From Psychromonas antarctica (GTDB lineage Bacteria; Pseudomonadota; Gammaproteobacteria; Enterobacterales; Psychromonadaceae), in contig NZ_JAHNZV010000007.1 of NCBI RefSeq assembly GCF_022267535.1, positions 1 to 64,000 on the forward strand: 64,000 bases of DNA, written 5' to 3'. Positions within the stretch are counted from its first letter, which is position 1. Each line of letters opens with the position of its first letter. This document shows, one piece after another, positions 49,432-60,174 of the stretch. A model generated the notes under the pieces. That model saw only the letters and a list, made by a program, of their open reading frames with translations. It did no database searches and was not told the origin of the DNA. Both the position numbers and the translations under genes were made by a program.

Positions 49432-50860
49432 ATGAATCTAGCTTACCTGACTATCCCTGAAATTTCATTTTTTTCAAATGCAAAGAACCAGTTTTCAAGC
49501 ATGATTTCACATTTAGAATCAGAAAGTTGTAAAGACAAAGAACACGCGGATATCGAATAATATATTCAAGATGAAGGCTTTGAGCTTCTAAGGCGCTTTT
49601 TTCAAGGGTATTTATCACTGCTTGAATCACAGCAGGCAGTAAAAACCTCCGTATTTAACGCACAAGGAAAATCACTTTCCAATGTAAAAAAGAAAACCTC
49701 TCGTCAGTTAACAACACTATTTTGAAGAGGTAACAGTGAGTAGCAAGCCCCAACAAAAAAAGTGTATTTCCTCTCGATAAAAAACTCAATCTAGCTAACC
49801 GGAAGTTTTCAGATGGTGTTGCTCAACGAGTGGCAATTGAAGCATCTAAAAACTTTTTTGATGACACCGTTGAGTCCATCAATACAATGACAGGTGCAAC
49901 CATTGCTAAACGGCAAACGCTGCAATTGGCTACAAGATGTAGCACAGGATTTTGATGATTATTATTTAAAAAACGCTATTTAGAGACCGAAAAAAATCAA
50001 GGCATCTTAGTGCTTTCATTTGATGGTAAAGGGGTCGTAGTACGACCAGATTCACTACGCGAATGCACTGCCAAAGCAGCAAAAAGAAGTAAAAATATCA
50101 ATAGTCGCCTGAGCCAAGGAGAGAAAAAAGATCGCAAACGTATGGCACAAGTGGCAACGGTTTACTCCGCTCTTCCAGATATCAGGAGCCCAGATTCAAT
50201 AATGAGCAATGACAAAAGTAACGTGAGTAAACCCCCTCGCTCAAAACGCAACAAACGTGTTTGGGCAAGTATTGAAAACAGTGCTGAATTTGTTATTGAA
50301 GATGGATTTAAAGAGGCACTGCAAAGAGATCCAGAACAAAAAAGGGAGTGGGTTGTACTCATCGATGGGCATCCACACCAGCTAAAGTTGATTGAAAAAG
50401 TGATGAAATCACTGCGTATTAAAGCAACAATCATCATAGATTTTATTCATGTTTTAGAATGTTTATGGACAGCAGATTGGTGCATCTTTAAAAAAGGTGA
50501 TTCAAAAGTAGAAACATGGATTGCCACTAATGCATTAAAAATCCTTAATGCAAAATGCAACCAGGTTGTGAAAGGGATTAGAATTAAAGCAACTAAAAAT
50601 AAGGTTGAAAAGCGATAAGCTGCAGATACTTGCGCCAAGTATCTGCTAAAAAACAAATCTCGATTTTGCTACAAAGATGCATTAGATAAAGGCTTTCCTA
50701 TTGCTAGTGGTGTTATTGAAGAAGCTTGTAGACACATTATTAACGATCGATTGGATGTAACAGGAGCAAGGTGTAGCCTCAGGGGGCGGAAGCTATTTTA
50801 AGGTTGCGATCACTTAGATCCAGCTGTCATTCCGCACCTGAATGATTATTACAATTCACC
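49432..50860 (+). pseudogene. ISKra4-family transposase pseudogene
   Basis: A decayed transposase. The longest open part (50010-50618) reads LSFDGKGVVVRPDSLRECTAKAA, RKRMAQVATVYSALPD, VLIDGHPHQLKLIEKV and IIDFIHVLECLWTADW, the conserved ISKra4 core. Upstream pieces (from about 49432) are joined by stops and single-base frameshifts: near 49558 (TAA), 49720, 49780 and 49930-49985. Downstream, GFPIASGVIEEACRHIINDRLDVTGAR (about 50692-50775) is the family C-terminus, but a frameshift near 50795 breaks the next motif. I did not find clear terminal inverted repeats. Confidence 0.85.
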
Positions 50861-50970
50861 TTTAAATCGTGATCTGTATTTCAAAATGTTTATATTTTTG
50901 AGAAAAATAAAAAAATGATTGACCCCGATCTCTCTTTTTGATCTATTACTCTCTTTTGAGATAAATATAT

Positions 50971-51383
50971 CATGACCTACCCGTTTACTAAGTCACTTGA
51001 GCACCGCCAAGTGAGCTTTGCCCATCTTTCCGTCGCTATGATCATCAATGGGTTAGGATTTACTGGTCGCACTCTACATAACCTCAATTCTGGATAAGCT
51101 AAACGATACAGTACCGTTATTTACGCGTATTTCTGCGTTAAATCATCTGCCAATAACCCGTTATTGCTGCGATGATTCGCCTTGAACTACGCAAAACTAA
51201 CAGCACTGTATAATATGTTTTTTAACTTGTTGATATTTAATCTGATTTCGCTTCCATTATCCAGAACTGAGGTTACATATGTACAGTGAATACTTTTCGG
51301 ATAAGCCATTAGATCGTCTTATTGCGCCCGGTATTCAAGCTGAACATATCAATGATGACGCGTTAGGCCATTGCCACCGCTGA
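50971..51383 (+). pseudogene. IS1634-family (DUF4277) transposase remnant, split by MITE-2
   Basis: Translation reads MTYPFTKSLEHRQ..., then AMIINGLGFTGRTLH, then, after the 193-bp MITE at 51081-51273, MYSEYFSDKPLDRL and IQAEHINDDALG. Removing the MITE and one copy of TACATA restores a continuous frame (RTLHMYSEYF). These are the N-terminal DUF4277 features of IS1634-type transposases. An internal deletion seems to have removed part of the region before RQVSF, and the frame ends early. Only the first part of the transposase remains. Confidence 0.8.
51081..51273. mobile_element. MITE family 2, copy B (193 bp)
   Basis: Identical to the copy at 11780-11972 except one base. It is flanked by a 6-bp direct repeat TACATA (51075-51080 and 51274-51279). 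It interrupts the IS1634-type remnant, and excision restores the reading frame. Confidence 0.93.
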
Positions 51384-51483
51384 TCAACAACTTTACTTAG
51401 CTAAAAAATAAGGAAGAAATTGTACTTTTTGTAATGCTGAAGATAGACAAGCCGTGGTGACAAATAGTCTCCGTGCCAATTAA
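51367..51483 (+). pseudogene. C-terminal fragment of a GGDEF (diguanylate cyclase) gene
   Basis: In one frame the DNA reads AIATADQQLYLAKK, a stop codon, then GRNCTF. This matches the end of GGDEF domains (ADxxLYxAKxxGRN), with a nonsense codon in place of a residue. No GGDEF motif or N-terminus is left. It abuts the end of the IS1634-type remnant. The call rests on a short motif. Confidence 0.5.
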
Positions 51484-51686
51484 ATGTGTTGCAGAGACTA
51501 TCGTTATAAACTGCATTTTTTTTTTGATGCATTAAGGCAAGCAAAAAAATGATAGGTACAAATACTAACAGGCAACACAATTGGGTGCACTCATTGTGAA
51601 TTTGTTACTGTTTTTTGTTTTTTTGCCTTATAAAGTTTAAATAATAAGGTTAAATCTATTTTACTGCAGCTATTCACTTTATTATC

Positions 51687-51715
51687 TTGATGAAAGATGG
51701 ACGGGTTGCTAAAGT
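51687..51715 (+). promoter_or_regulatory. mreB: Candidate promoter of mreB
   Basis: TTGATG (-35, 51687-51692), a 17-nt spacer and TAAAGT (-10, 51710-51715); each matches consensus at 4/6. 41 nt upstream of the mreB start. Confidence 0.4.
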
Positions 51716-51737
51716 ACGCTCCTTACTTTATTTTTAG

Positions 51738-52799
<1,062 letters not shown>

Positions 52800-52839
52800 C
52801 CTCGTGTCATATTGCAAGCTACTTCACGAGGGGCTTGCA
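52800..52839 (+). promoter_or_regulatory. Two mutually exclusive hairpins between mreB and mreC
   Basis: Stem A: CCTCGTG (52800-52806) with CACGAGG (52825-52831). Stem B: TGCAAGC (52813-52819) with GCTTGCA (52833-52839). The arms interleave, so only one hairpin can form fully. A T-rich stretch follows. It may reduce transcription or expression of mreCD relative to mreB. Confidence 0.5.
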
Positions 52840-52871
52840 GTGAATACCTTTATTTTATTTGATCGGCGCTA

Positions 52872-53753
52872 ATGAAAACTATTTTTACACGTGGCCCCTC
52901 TTTTTTATTAAGGCTATCCATAGTGATAGCCCTTTCGCTTATCTTATTTTTAGCCGATAGCCAATTTAACCTATTTACTTCTGTGCGGATTTACCTTAAT
53001 TCTTTAGTTAGCCCCGTTCAATATGCTGCCGATGCACCGCAAAAATTATTTAGCGCTTTGTCTGAAAATTTAGTAACTCGGCAAGCTTTAAAAGCACGCA
53101 ATCAGCAGTTAGAGAAAGATAATTTACTGCTCAAAGCGGATCGCTTATTGTTAACACAATTACAGCATGAAAATAATCAGCTGCGTGAATTATTAAATTC
53201 ACAACGCATATTTACTAATAAACGCATGATAGCAGAGGTAATGCGCTTAGAATCAGATCCCTTTACTCAGCAATTATTGATCGATAAAGGCGCCTTAGAT
53301 GGTGTTTATTTAGGGCAGCCCGTTATCAATGAACAAGGGGTCGTGGGACAAGTCTCGCAAGTAGGCAGCACGACCAGTCGTGTTTTATTAATTGTTGATG
53401 CCAGTCATGGCATCCCAGTCCGTGTGCAACGTAATGACATCACAGCTATCGTTCACGGTAGCGGGGCTTGGAACAAATTGAACGTGCCTTTTGTGCAAAG
53501 TAATGCAGATTTAAAAGAGGGCGATTTGTTGGTGACTTCTGGATTAGGTGGACGTTTTCCTGCGGGTTATCCTGTCGCAACTGTTACCCATTTTGATTAT
53601 CTGGAAGGGGCGCTTTATGCCGATGTTACCGCTACACCTGTCGCTTTACTAGATAGAAGCCGTTATCTATTATTATTGTGGAATGATGGCCGAATTAAGG
53701 AATCTGATTTATCGCTCGATTCATTGGAGTCCGATGATGTCACCAGCCCGTAA
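52872..53753 (+). CDS. mreC: Rod shape-determining protein MreC
   Basis: Bitopic inner-membrane elongasome protein linking MreB to PBP2/RodA. The 293 residues have one transmembrane helix (about 13-30), a coiled coil (about 68-108, ARNQQLEKDNLLLKADRLLL...ENNQLRELL) and a beta-barrel periplasmic domain with GVVGQVSQVGSTTSRVLLIVD and GLGGRFPAGYPVATV. Shorter than E. coli MreC (367), lacking its Pro-rich C-terminal tail. Its 3' end overlaps mreD by 17 nt. Confidence 0.95.
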   Translation: MKTIFTRGPSFLLRLSIVIALSLILFLADSQFNLFTSVRIYLNSLVSPVQYAADAPQKLFSALSENLVTRQALKARNQQLEKDNLLLKADRLLLTQLQHENNQLRELLNSQRIFTNKRMIAEVMRLESDPFTQQLLIDKGALDGVYLGQPVINEQGVVGQVSQVGSTTSRVLLIVDASHGIPVRVQRNDITAIVHGSGAWNKLNVPFVQSNADLKEGDLLVTSGLGGRFPAGYPVATVTHFDYLEGALYADVTATPVALLDRSRYLLLLWNDGRIKESDLSLDSLESDDVTSP

Positions 53754-54219
53754 CTACCGAATTATTTATACTAGCTTTTTTATTGGCTTAATTTGTGCGA
53801 TTTTTCCATTACCCATAATTCTCAATGCATTTCGACCTGAGTGGATGATTCTTATTATCTTTTATTGGGTGCTTGCATTGCCGCAACGAGTTAGCATCGT
53901 ACACGCTTTTGTATTGGGCTTATTGCAGGATCTATTGCTCGGTTCAACATTGGGTACGCATGCATTAATTTTTTCGATCTTAGCTTATGTTGTGAGTATC
54001 AACTATCAACGCATTCGTCACTTTACGCTTGTACAAACAACCTTACTAGTGGGAGTGTTTGTGTTGGTTTCTAAACTATCTCTATATCTGCTTGCATCAA
54101 GTTTGCAAGATATTGTCTTACATAGAGATTATTTTTGGGCGATATTTACCTCTATGCTGATTTGGCCTTGGTTTTTCCTCTTTATGCGTTTTATCCGTAT
54201 TTATTTCAAGGTCGTTTGA
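53737..54219 (+). CDS. mreD: Rod shape-determining protein MreD
   Basis: Integral membrane member of the elongasome. The 160 residues contain about five or six hydrophobic helices. FRPEWMILIIFYWVLALPQRV and LGLLQDLLLGSTLG are conserved. Start chosen at 53737 (MSPARNYR) with GGAG 7 nt upstream. The adjacent ATG at 53734 is an alternative; a further upstream ATG (53683) is unlikely. Overlaps the mreC end and is followed by maf after 2 nt. Confidence 0.93.
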   Translation: MSPARNYRIIYTSFFIGLICAIFPLPIILNAFRPEWMILIIFYWVLALPQRVSIVHAFVLGLLQDLLLGSTLGTHALIFSILAYVVSINYQRIRHFTLVQTTLLVGVFVLVSKLSLYLLASSLQDIVLHRDYFWAIFTSMLIWPWFFLFMRFIRIYFKVV

Positions 54220-54221
54220 AT

Positions 54222-54782
54222 ATGATTTATCTGGCTTCTAATTCTCCTCGGCGAGCAGAACTTCTTCGACAAATTGCAGTCCAATTTACCGTCGTTAATG
54301 CACCCATAGAAGAAAAATTACAAGTCGGGGAAACCCCTGATAGTTACGCCCTTCGCTTAGCGCGAGAAAAAGCGTCAGCGGGGTTTGCATGCAGCAATAA
54401 AGATAGACCGGTATTAGGTGCTGATACTATTGTTGTGATTGCTGAGAACATTTTAGAGAAACCAAGAAATAAAGCCCACGCGAGAGAAATGCTCAAACTG
54501 TTATCGGGCTGCACCCACCAAGTTTTAACCGCCATTGCCTTAGTTGATGCGAACGGCTTAAAAACAAAATTGGTCAAAACAGAGGTGGGTTTTAAAGTGC
54601 TAAGTGAACAAGAGATAGCCGACTATTGGATGACGGGCGAACCCTTAGATAAAGCGGGTGGTTATGCCATTCAAGGTGTTGCTGGGAAATTTATCACTCA
54701 TATCAGTGGTAGTTACAGTGCGGTTGTTGGACTTCCTCTTCATGAAACAGATCAGCTTATTAAAGAATTTTATAGGAATTAA
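54222..54782 (+). CDS. maf: Maf-type nucleotide pyrophosphatase (YhdE)
   Basis: Hydrolyses dTTP, UTP and modified pyrimidine nucleoside triphosphates to monophosphates (YhdE class), sanitising the pool. The 186 residues start MIYLASNSPRRAELL, followed by RLAREKA, VLGADTIV, and DKAGGYAIQG, SGSYSAVVGLPL. I set the start at 54222 because it matches the family start; the frame opens 29 codons earlier in mreD. Between mreD and rng, as in E. coli. Confidence 0.95.
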   Translation: MIYLASNSPRRAELLRQIAVQFTVVNAPIEEKLQVGETPDSYALRLAREKASAGFACSNKDRPVLGADTIVVIAENILEKPRNKAHAREMLKLLSGCTHQVLTAIALVDANGLKTKLVKTEVGFKVLSEQEIADYWMTGEPLDKAGGYAIQGVAGKFITHISGSYSAVVGLPLHETDQLIKEFYRN

Positions 54783-54785
54783 AAA

Positions 54786-56258
54786 ATGTCAGTTGAATTA
54801 TTGATGAATATTACCCCTACCGAAACACGTGTTGCTTTGGTTGAAGGCGGAATTTTACAGGAACTGCATATTGAACGTCAGGCGACTAAAGGCATTGTTG
54901 GTAATATTTACAAAGGTAAAGTAAGTCGAGTTTTACCGGGCATGCAGGCCGCTTTTATTGATATCGGCTTAGACAAAGCTGCTTTTTTGCATGCCTCTGA
55001 CATTGTTCCCCACACCGAGTGTGTGGCACTGACAGAAAAAGCACAGTTTAAAGTTGCAGATATTTCTGAATTGGTCCGTCAAGGACAAAATATTATGGTG
55101 CAAGTGGTTAAAGATCCGCTGGGCACTAAAGGGGCTCGTTTAACCACTGATATTACTCTACCGTCTCGCTATTTAGTCTTTATGCCGGGCAGTGCGCATG
55201 TTGGTGTCTCACAACGGATTGAAAGTGCACAGGAGCGTGAGCGGCTAAAAAATATTACCCAAGCTTGCGTTGATGAATTAGGTGGATTTATTATTCGCAC
55301 CGCAGCTGAAGGCGCGCCCGAAGAGGAGTTTGTGCATGATGCAGCGTTTTTGCAGCGTGTCTGGCGCAAAGTATTAACGCGTGGCCAACGTACTAAAACG
55401 AAAAATAAATTACTGTACCGAGATTTAGGGCTGGCTTTTCGTATTTTGAGAGATTTTGTGGGTACTGAAATTGATCGCGTTCGTATCGATTCCAAATTAA
55501 CTTTTAGCGATCTTAAAACTTTTACTCATGAGTTTGTGCCTGAACTTGAAAATAAAATCGAGTATTACGCAGGTAAAAGTCCCATTTTTGATCTTTTTGA
55601 TGTTGAAAATGAAGTGCAGCGCGCATTAGAGCGCAAGGTCGAGCTTAAATCTGGTGGTTATTTAATTATCGATCAAACCGAGGCGATGACCACTGTGGAT
55701 ATTAACACGGGGGCCTTTGTCGGCCATCGCAATCTAGAAGAAACTATTTTTAATACCAATATTGAAGCAACCCAAGCTATTGCGCGTCAGCTTCGTTTAC
55801 GCAATCTTGGTGGTATTATTATTCTTGATTTTATCGATATGAAATCAACGGAGCATAGACGCCGAGTATTCACCAGCTTAGAGCAAGCATTGGCCAAAGA
55901 TCGTGTTAAAACAAACATTAATGATTTCTCGCCTTTAGGTTTGATTGAAATGACTCGCAAGCGTACTCAAGAAAGTTTAGAGCATATTTTTTGCAGTGAT
56001 TGTGAGCAGTGTAATGGCCGAGGTTATGTGAAAACAGTGGAAACGGTATGTTATGAAGTGCTGCGCGAAATATTGCGTGTTAATCGCGCTTATGATGTAG
56101 AGCGATTTGTTGTTTATACAGCTCCTGCCGTAGCAGAAGCTCTACTAGGAGATGAATCTTATAGTCTTGGTGAACTTATTTTGTTTATGTCCAAGCAGGT
56201 TGAAATTCATGCTGAGCCCTTATATGGGCAAGAGCAATTTGATGTCGTTATGATGTGA
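54786..56258 (+). CDS. rng: Ribonuclease G
   Basis: Endoribonuclease of the RNase E/G family that matures the 16S rRNA 5' end and degrades some mRNAs. The 490 residues include the S1 domain (KGKVSRVLPGMQAAFIDIG, about 38-125), catalytic Asp regions DQTEAMTTVDINTG and GGIIILDFIDM, and the zinc-link cysteines CSDCEQC. Length matches E. coli RNase G (489). AGGAA lies 7-8 nt upstream. Confidence 0.97.
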   Translation: MSVELLMNITPTETRVALVEGGILQELHIERQATKGIVGNIYKGKVSRVLPGMQAAFIDIGLDKAAFLHASDIVPHTECVALTEKAQFKVADISELVRQGQNIMVQVVKDPLGTKGARLTTDITLPSRYLVFMPGSAHVGVSQRIESAQERERLKNITQACVDELGGFIIRTAAEGAPEEEFVHDAAFLQRVWRKVLTRGQRTKTKNKLLYRDLGLAFRILRDFVGTEIDRVRIDSKLTFSDLKTFTHEFVPELENKIEYYAGKSPIFDLFDVENEVQRALERKVELKSGGYLIIDQTEAMTTVDINTGAFVGHRNLEETIFNTNIEATQAIARQLRLRNLGGIIILDFIDMKSTEHRRRVFTSLEQALAKDRVKTNINDFSPLGLIEMTRKRTQESLEHIFCSDCEQCNGRGYVKTVETVCYEVLREILRVNRAYDVERFVVYTAPAVAEALLGDESYSLGELILFMSKQVEIHAEPLYGQEQFDVVMM

Positions 56259-56265
56259 TTGATAA

Positions 56266-59200
56266 TTGAAACAGTTAACTTGTAAATGGCTAAAGCGTTT
56301 TTCAGTGTTGCTAGCAATAAAATTATTTATTATTGCTACTTGCTTAACGCTGTTGCGTATTCTTTTTGTCAGTATTGGCGATTATAAAGAAGATTTAACA
56401 ACTTGGTTGGCAAGTGAATATAATATCAGTTTGTCGGTTGAAGATATTTCTGCAGGTGTTGATTTTTCGGGGCTTATTTTAACTTTAGACAATATTGAAC
56501 TTGCTAACTCGACTGATCTTCCCTTTCAGCTAAAATTTGATTATCTTTTTTTACATCTCGACTTTTGGAACTCGATAACACAACGAAATCTGAGTTTTAA
56601 GCGTGTTTCACTTCAAGGCGTTGATTTAACTGTTAAATCAGATGTCAGTAGTGAGATTGAATCAGAACGATCCTTACTGACTATCGACTCCCTTCAGCGC
56701 ATTTTTTTAGAACAACTTAATCAGTTTTCAGTAAAAGATAGCCGCATTCATTTTATCAGCCAACTAGGTCGCAGTAAAACCATCTTTATTGATAAATTAC
56801 ATTGGCTTAACACTGAAGGAATGCATCAGGGTGTTGGTAGTGCATCACTACCTAATAGTTTAGGGGATAACTCCCTTGCATTTGTAGTCAAGCTTGTTGG
56901 TGAGCGAGGAAACCAACAAAATCCACTAAAGGGAGCCCTCTATATTGATGCTGATAACATTAATATCAGTGATTATTTAATTGATAGTGTCAATTCGGAT
57001 GTGCAGATCCTCGATGCTGTTTTAGATTTCCAAGCGTGGGCTGAATTTTCATTAACGAGACTGAACCAAGTTCAGATTGCATTAAAAAACAGTCAGTTTG
57101 CTTGGTCGCAGTCTAATAATCTACATAACTGGCAATTAAATAGCGGGTTATTACAATTTAGCAATAGCGAGCAAGGTTGGTTATTCGATAGTTATGATCT
57201 CGATATTGAGCAAAATAATAAAAAATTAAAAGGGCTGTCTGTGAGCGGACACGGCAGCCAGGAATTTGCATCTTTTTATTTTAATGCCCTCAATTTAAAA
57301 GACTTATTGCCATTTTATTTTTTAAATCCAGAGTTAACAAAAAAGAACATTGATTTATTGCAAGCGTTTGATCTGAATGCAGATATAAAGCAGCTAGGGA
57401 TAAGCAAAAACAAAGCGCATGAATTACAATTCTCGGCTCAATTGAGTGCATTGAAAAATCGTCCATCTGGTGCGGTGCCGGGGCTAACGCATGCCGATAT
57501 TGCGCTAAGTGGCAACCGCTCTGAAGGTGAAATCCAGATCAGCTTGCCGAAGCAAAAAATCTATTTTGATGGGCAGTTTAGTCGTGCAATGCCTATTGAA
57601 TTGGGTTCATTGACGCTACAGTGGTTAAAGACGCAAGCCGGTTTTAAGCTATTTAGTGATCAGGCGCTGCTAAAAACAGCTGAACTAGATACTATCACTG
57701 ACTTTTCGCTACTTTTCCCCGACAAGCAGGCAGAAAATCAAAGCCCATTTTTAAGCCTTTATAGCTACGCGTCTCTCAATGATGCCAGCAAAGCACGTTA
57801 TTATTTTCCAATTAAAGCGATGGGGAATAGCGTTTTTGATTACCTTGAACCGACGCTCCAAGCGGGAACTGTAATGGGCGCTAAAATATTATGGTATGGC
57901 GCACTTAATCATTATCCCTATCAAGATCTCGATGGCATTTTTCAAGCATGGGTGCCCTTACGTGAGGCTCAATATGATTTTTATGGCACTTGGCCTGGGC
58001 TTACCTCATTAGATTTAAACCTACTATTTGAAAATGATGGACTCACCATGGAGGCGACTCAAGCTTCGCTAGGTGACGTTCAGGTGCAACAGCTAAATGC
58101 ACAAATAGATCATCTCACGCATAATGGTGTACTGACTATTAATGCGAATATCAGTGACGATGCACAAAAGATAAGTAATTATCTGCAGCACTCTCCACTT
58201 AAAGAGAGTGTCGGTAAAGCGCTCTCTGTCATTCGTGTTGAAAATAAACTATCTGGCAAGTTGCAGCTAACCATCCCTTTTGATCGTGATCAGCAGCAAA
58301 CTCAAGCGAGTGGCGAAGTGAGTTTAGCTAATAACAATATTAATATTGAATTAGCGGATAAACTGATCTTGCCACTTAGCAATGCTCGGGGCGTATTCAG
58401 TTTTTCAAATGGTAACTTAAGCGCAAAAAATATCAGAGCCCGTTTATTTGATCAAGATATACAGTTTGCCTTTGCAACAAGCGAGGAAAAAAAGCTTTAT
58501 CGGGCTAAAGTGGAGATGGCTGGTAGTTGGCAATTCGAAGCGTTAAACCGCTCCTTCCCGGTTTTAGTCCCTTTGCAGTTGAGTGGGCTTTTAAACTGGA
58601 CGGGTGAGGTTGATTTTAAACATAGAGATACAGACGGCTATCAGTATAGTGTTGCACTTAACTCTGCTACGCAGGGGGTAAAAAGCACGCTTCCTGCCCC
58701 CTTTAATAAAAATGCACTACAATCATGGCCGAGCGATATTATTGTCTCGGGAGATAAGCTCAGTAGCAAGTTTAGCTTAAATATTAAAGATAAATTAAAT
58801 TTTATTGGCGAGCTTGATCACCAAGGAGATGAACTGGCTCTCCCCTATTTCACTCTCAATATAGGTGCTGATGCGTTAACCGATGTTGATAATAAAAAGC
58901 ATCTTATTAACGTCAATCTCGCGCAGCTTAATATTAACGCTTGGTATCAACAGTGGACTGTATTGAATACTCAGGAAAAAAAATCTCAACAATGGGCGCT
59001 GCCTGTTTTTGAACTGGATCAGATATTTGTTGATATCAAACATGCAACACTCTTTGAGCAACCTTTAAATGCGTTAAAAGTGAACGCTGTTAATGATAGC
59101 CAAAAATGGTCAGCAGACATCTACTCCGATAATTTGCAGGCAGCTGCTGAATACCGCTTTGGCGTGCCTGTACGACTTGATTTTGATATCAAAAAACTTA

Positions 59201-60174
59201 ATTTCAAATCGATTGATTTATCAACGTTTAATGATCACGCGCTACCAGTTAGCAATAATCAAATATCAGCGAGTGATAATTTACTTGCTGAATACCCAGA
59301 AGTCTTTGCTAAATGTGCAAGCTGTATCTATGGAGATGCAGACTTTTCTCCGGCAGCTGTGCACCTTTATCCAAGCAAAAATAGCCTCAATATAGATTAT
59401 ATTAATATTGGCACGGAAGATGAGTTTACCCATATATCAGGCGTATGGGATCAGCGCAAAACTAATATGATCATTGATCTACGTGCAGATGAAAATAATA
59501 ATCTAGTGAAACGGTTGGGTTATGTGAGCCCTGTTATTTATCAAAAGGCAGAAGCAAGTGGTAATTTTAATTGGATTGGGGCACCATGGCAGTTTAATTA
59601 TGACTCTTTAAACGGGGCTTTTTCTGCTCAATTAACTGATGGGTCAATCACAGAGGTAAGCGATAAAGGTGCTCGATTATTAAGTCTCTTTAGCCTTGAT
59701 GGTATTCGCCGCTCACTCAACCTTGAGTTTAATAATGTGTTTGCTAAAGGTCTTAATTTTGATGACCTCACGTTATCCGCCAAGATTACCGATGGTATTG
59801 TTAAAAATGATGATTTTTATTTGGATGGCTCAGCCGGCAAAATTATTGGTAAAGGGCTTATCGATCTGCCCAATAAAAATACTAATTATCAATTCAGTTA
59901 TAGCCCTGCGGTTACCTCTAGCCTGCCCGTTTTAACCGCCTTTGCAATCAACCCCTTAACTGGCGCAGCGGTATTACTGATGTCAAAAATTCTAGAGCCT
60001 GTAGTTGAAACCATTATCCGTGTTGATTTTTCGATCAAAGGCGCGCTTAACAACCCTGAAATAAAATTAATTAATAGGCAAAAAGGTCAGGTTAAACTGC
60101 AAAATAGTGAAGTACTTGATGAGATAAACAAGCAGCAGTTAAACCCTGATTATGGTGACTCATTTGGTAAATAA
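56266..60174 (+). CDS. yhdP: YhdP, AsmA-like envelope phospholipid transport protein
   Basis: Large AsmA-like protein thought to carry phospholipid to the outer membrane together with TamB and YdbH. The 1302 residues have one N-terminal transmembrane helix (about 12-34) and a long beta-groove of repeated strands (DUF3971 in the middle, AsmA-like C-terminus with GDFNWIGAPW and GKIIGKGLIDLPNKNTNYQFSYSPAV). E. coli YhdP has 1266. Starts at a TTG 7 nt after rng with a weak ribosome site, so the exact start is uncertain. Its 3' end overlaps the nitrilase gene by 23 nt. Confidence 0.93.
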   Translation: MKQLTCKWLKRFSVLLAIKLFIIATCLTLLRILFVSIGDYKEDLTTWLASEYNISLSVEDISAGVDFSGLILTLDNIELANSTDLPFQLKFDYLFLHLDFWNSITQRNLSFKRVSLQGVDLTVKSDVSSEIESERSLLTIDSLQRIFLEQLNQFSVKDSRIHFISQLGRSKTIFIDKLHWLNTEGMHQGVGSASLPNSLGDNSLAFVVKLVGERGNQQNPLKGALYIDADNINISDYLIDSVNSDVQILDAVLDFQAWAEFSLTRLNQVQIALKNSQFAWSQSNNLHNWQLNSGLLQFSNSEQGWLFDSYDLDIEQNNKKLKGLSVSGHGSQEFASFYFNALNLKDLLPFYFLNPELTKKNIDLLQAFDLNADIKQLGISKNKAHELQFSAQLSALKNRPSGAVPGLTHADIALSGNRSEGEIQISLPKQKIYFDGQFSRAMPIELGSLTLQWLKTQAGFKLFSDQALLKTAELDTITDFSLLFPDKQAENQSPFLSLYSYASLNDASKARYYFPIKAMGNSVFDYLEPTLQAGTVMGAKILWYGALNHYPYQDLDGIFQAWVPLREAQYDFYGTWPGLTSLDLNLLFENDGLTMEATQASLGDVQVQQLNAQIDHLTHNGVLTINANISDDAQKISNYLQHSPLKESVGKALSVIRVENKLSGKLQLTIPFDRDQQQTQASGEVSLANNNINIELADKLILPLSNARGVFSFSNGNLSAKNIRARLFDQDIQFAFATSEEKKLYRAKVEMAGSWQFEALNRSFPVLVPLQLSGLLNWTGEVDFKHRDTDGYQYSVALNSATQGVKSTLPAPFNKNALQSWPSDIIVSGDKLSSKFSLNIKDKLNFIGELDHQGDELALPYFTLNIGADALTDVDNKKHLINVNLAQLNINAWYQQWTVLNTQEKKSQQWALPVFELDQIFVDIKHATLFEQPLNALKVNAVNDSQKWSADIYSDNLQAAAEYRFGVPVRLDFDIKKLNFKSIDLSTFNDHALPVSNNQISASDNLLAEYPEVFAKCASCIYGDADFSPAAVHLYPSKNSLNIDYINIGTEDEFTHISGVWDQRKTNMIIDLRADENNNLVKRLGYVSPVIYQKAEASGNFNWIGAPWQFNYDSLNGAFSAQLTDGSITEVSDKGARLLSLFSLDGIRRSLNLEFNNVFAKGLNFDDLTLSAKITDGIVKNDDFYLDGSAGKIIGKGLIDLPNKNTNYQFSYSPAVTSSLPVLTAFAINPLTGAAVLLMSKILEPVVETIIRVDFSIKGALNNPEIKLINRQKGQVKLQNSEVLDEINKQQLNPDYGDSFGK

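Noticed and set aside
52800-52839. H-type pseudoknot between mreB and mreC
   Set aside because: The topology is right, but only one base separates the third and fourth strands, too short to cross a 7-bp stem; mutually exclusive hairpins are more likely.
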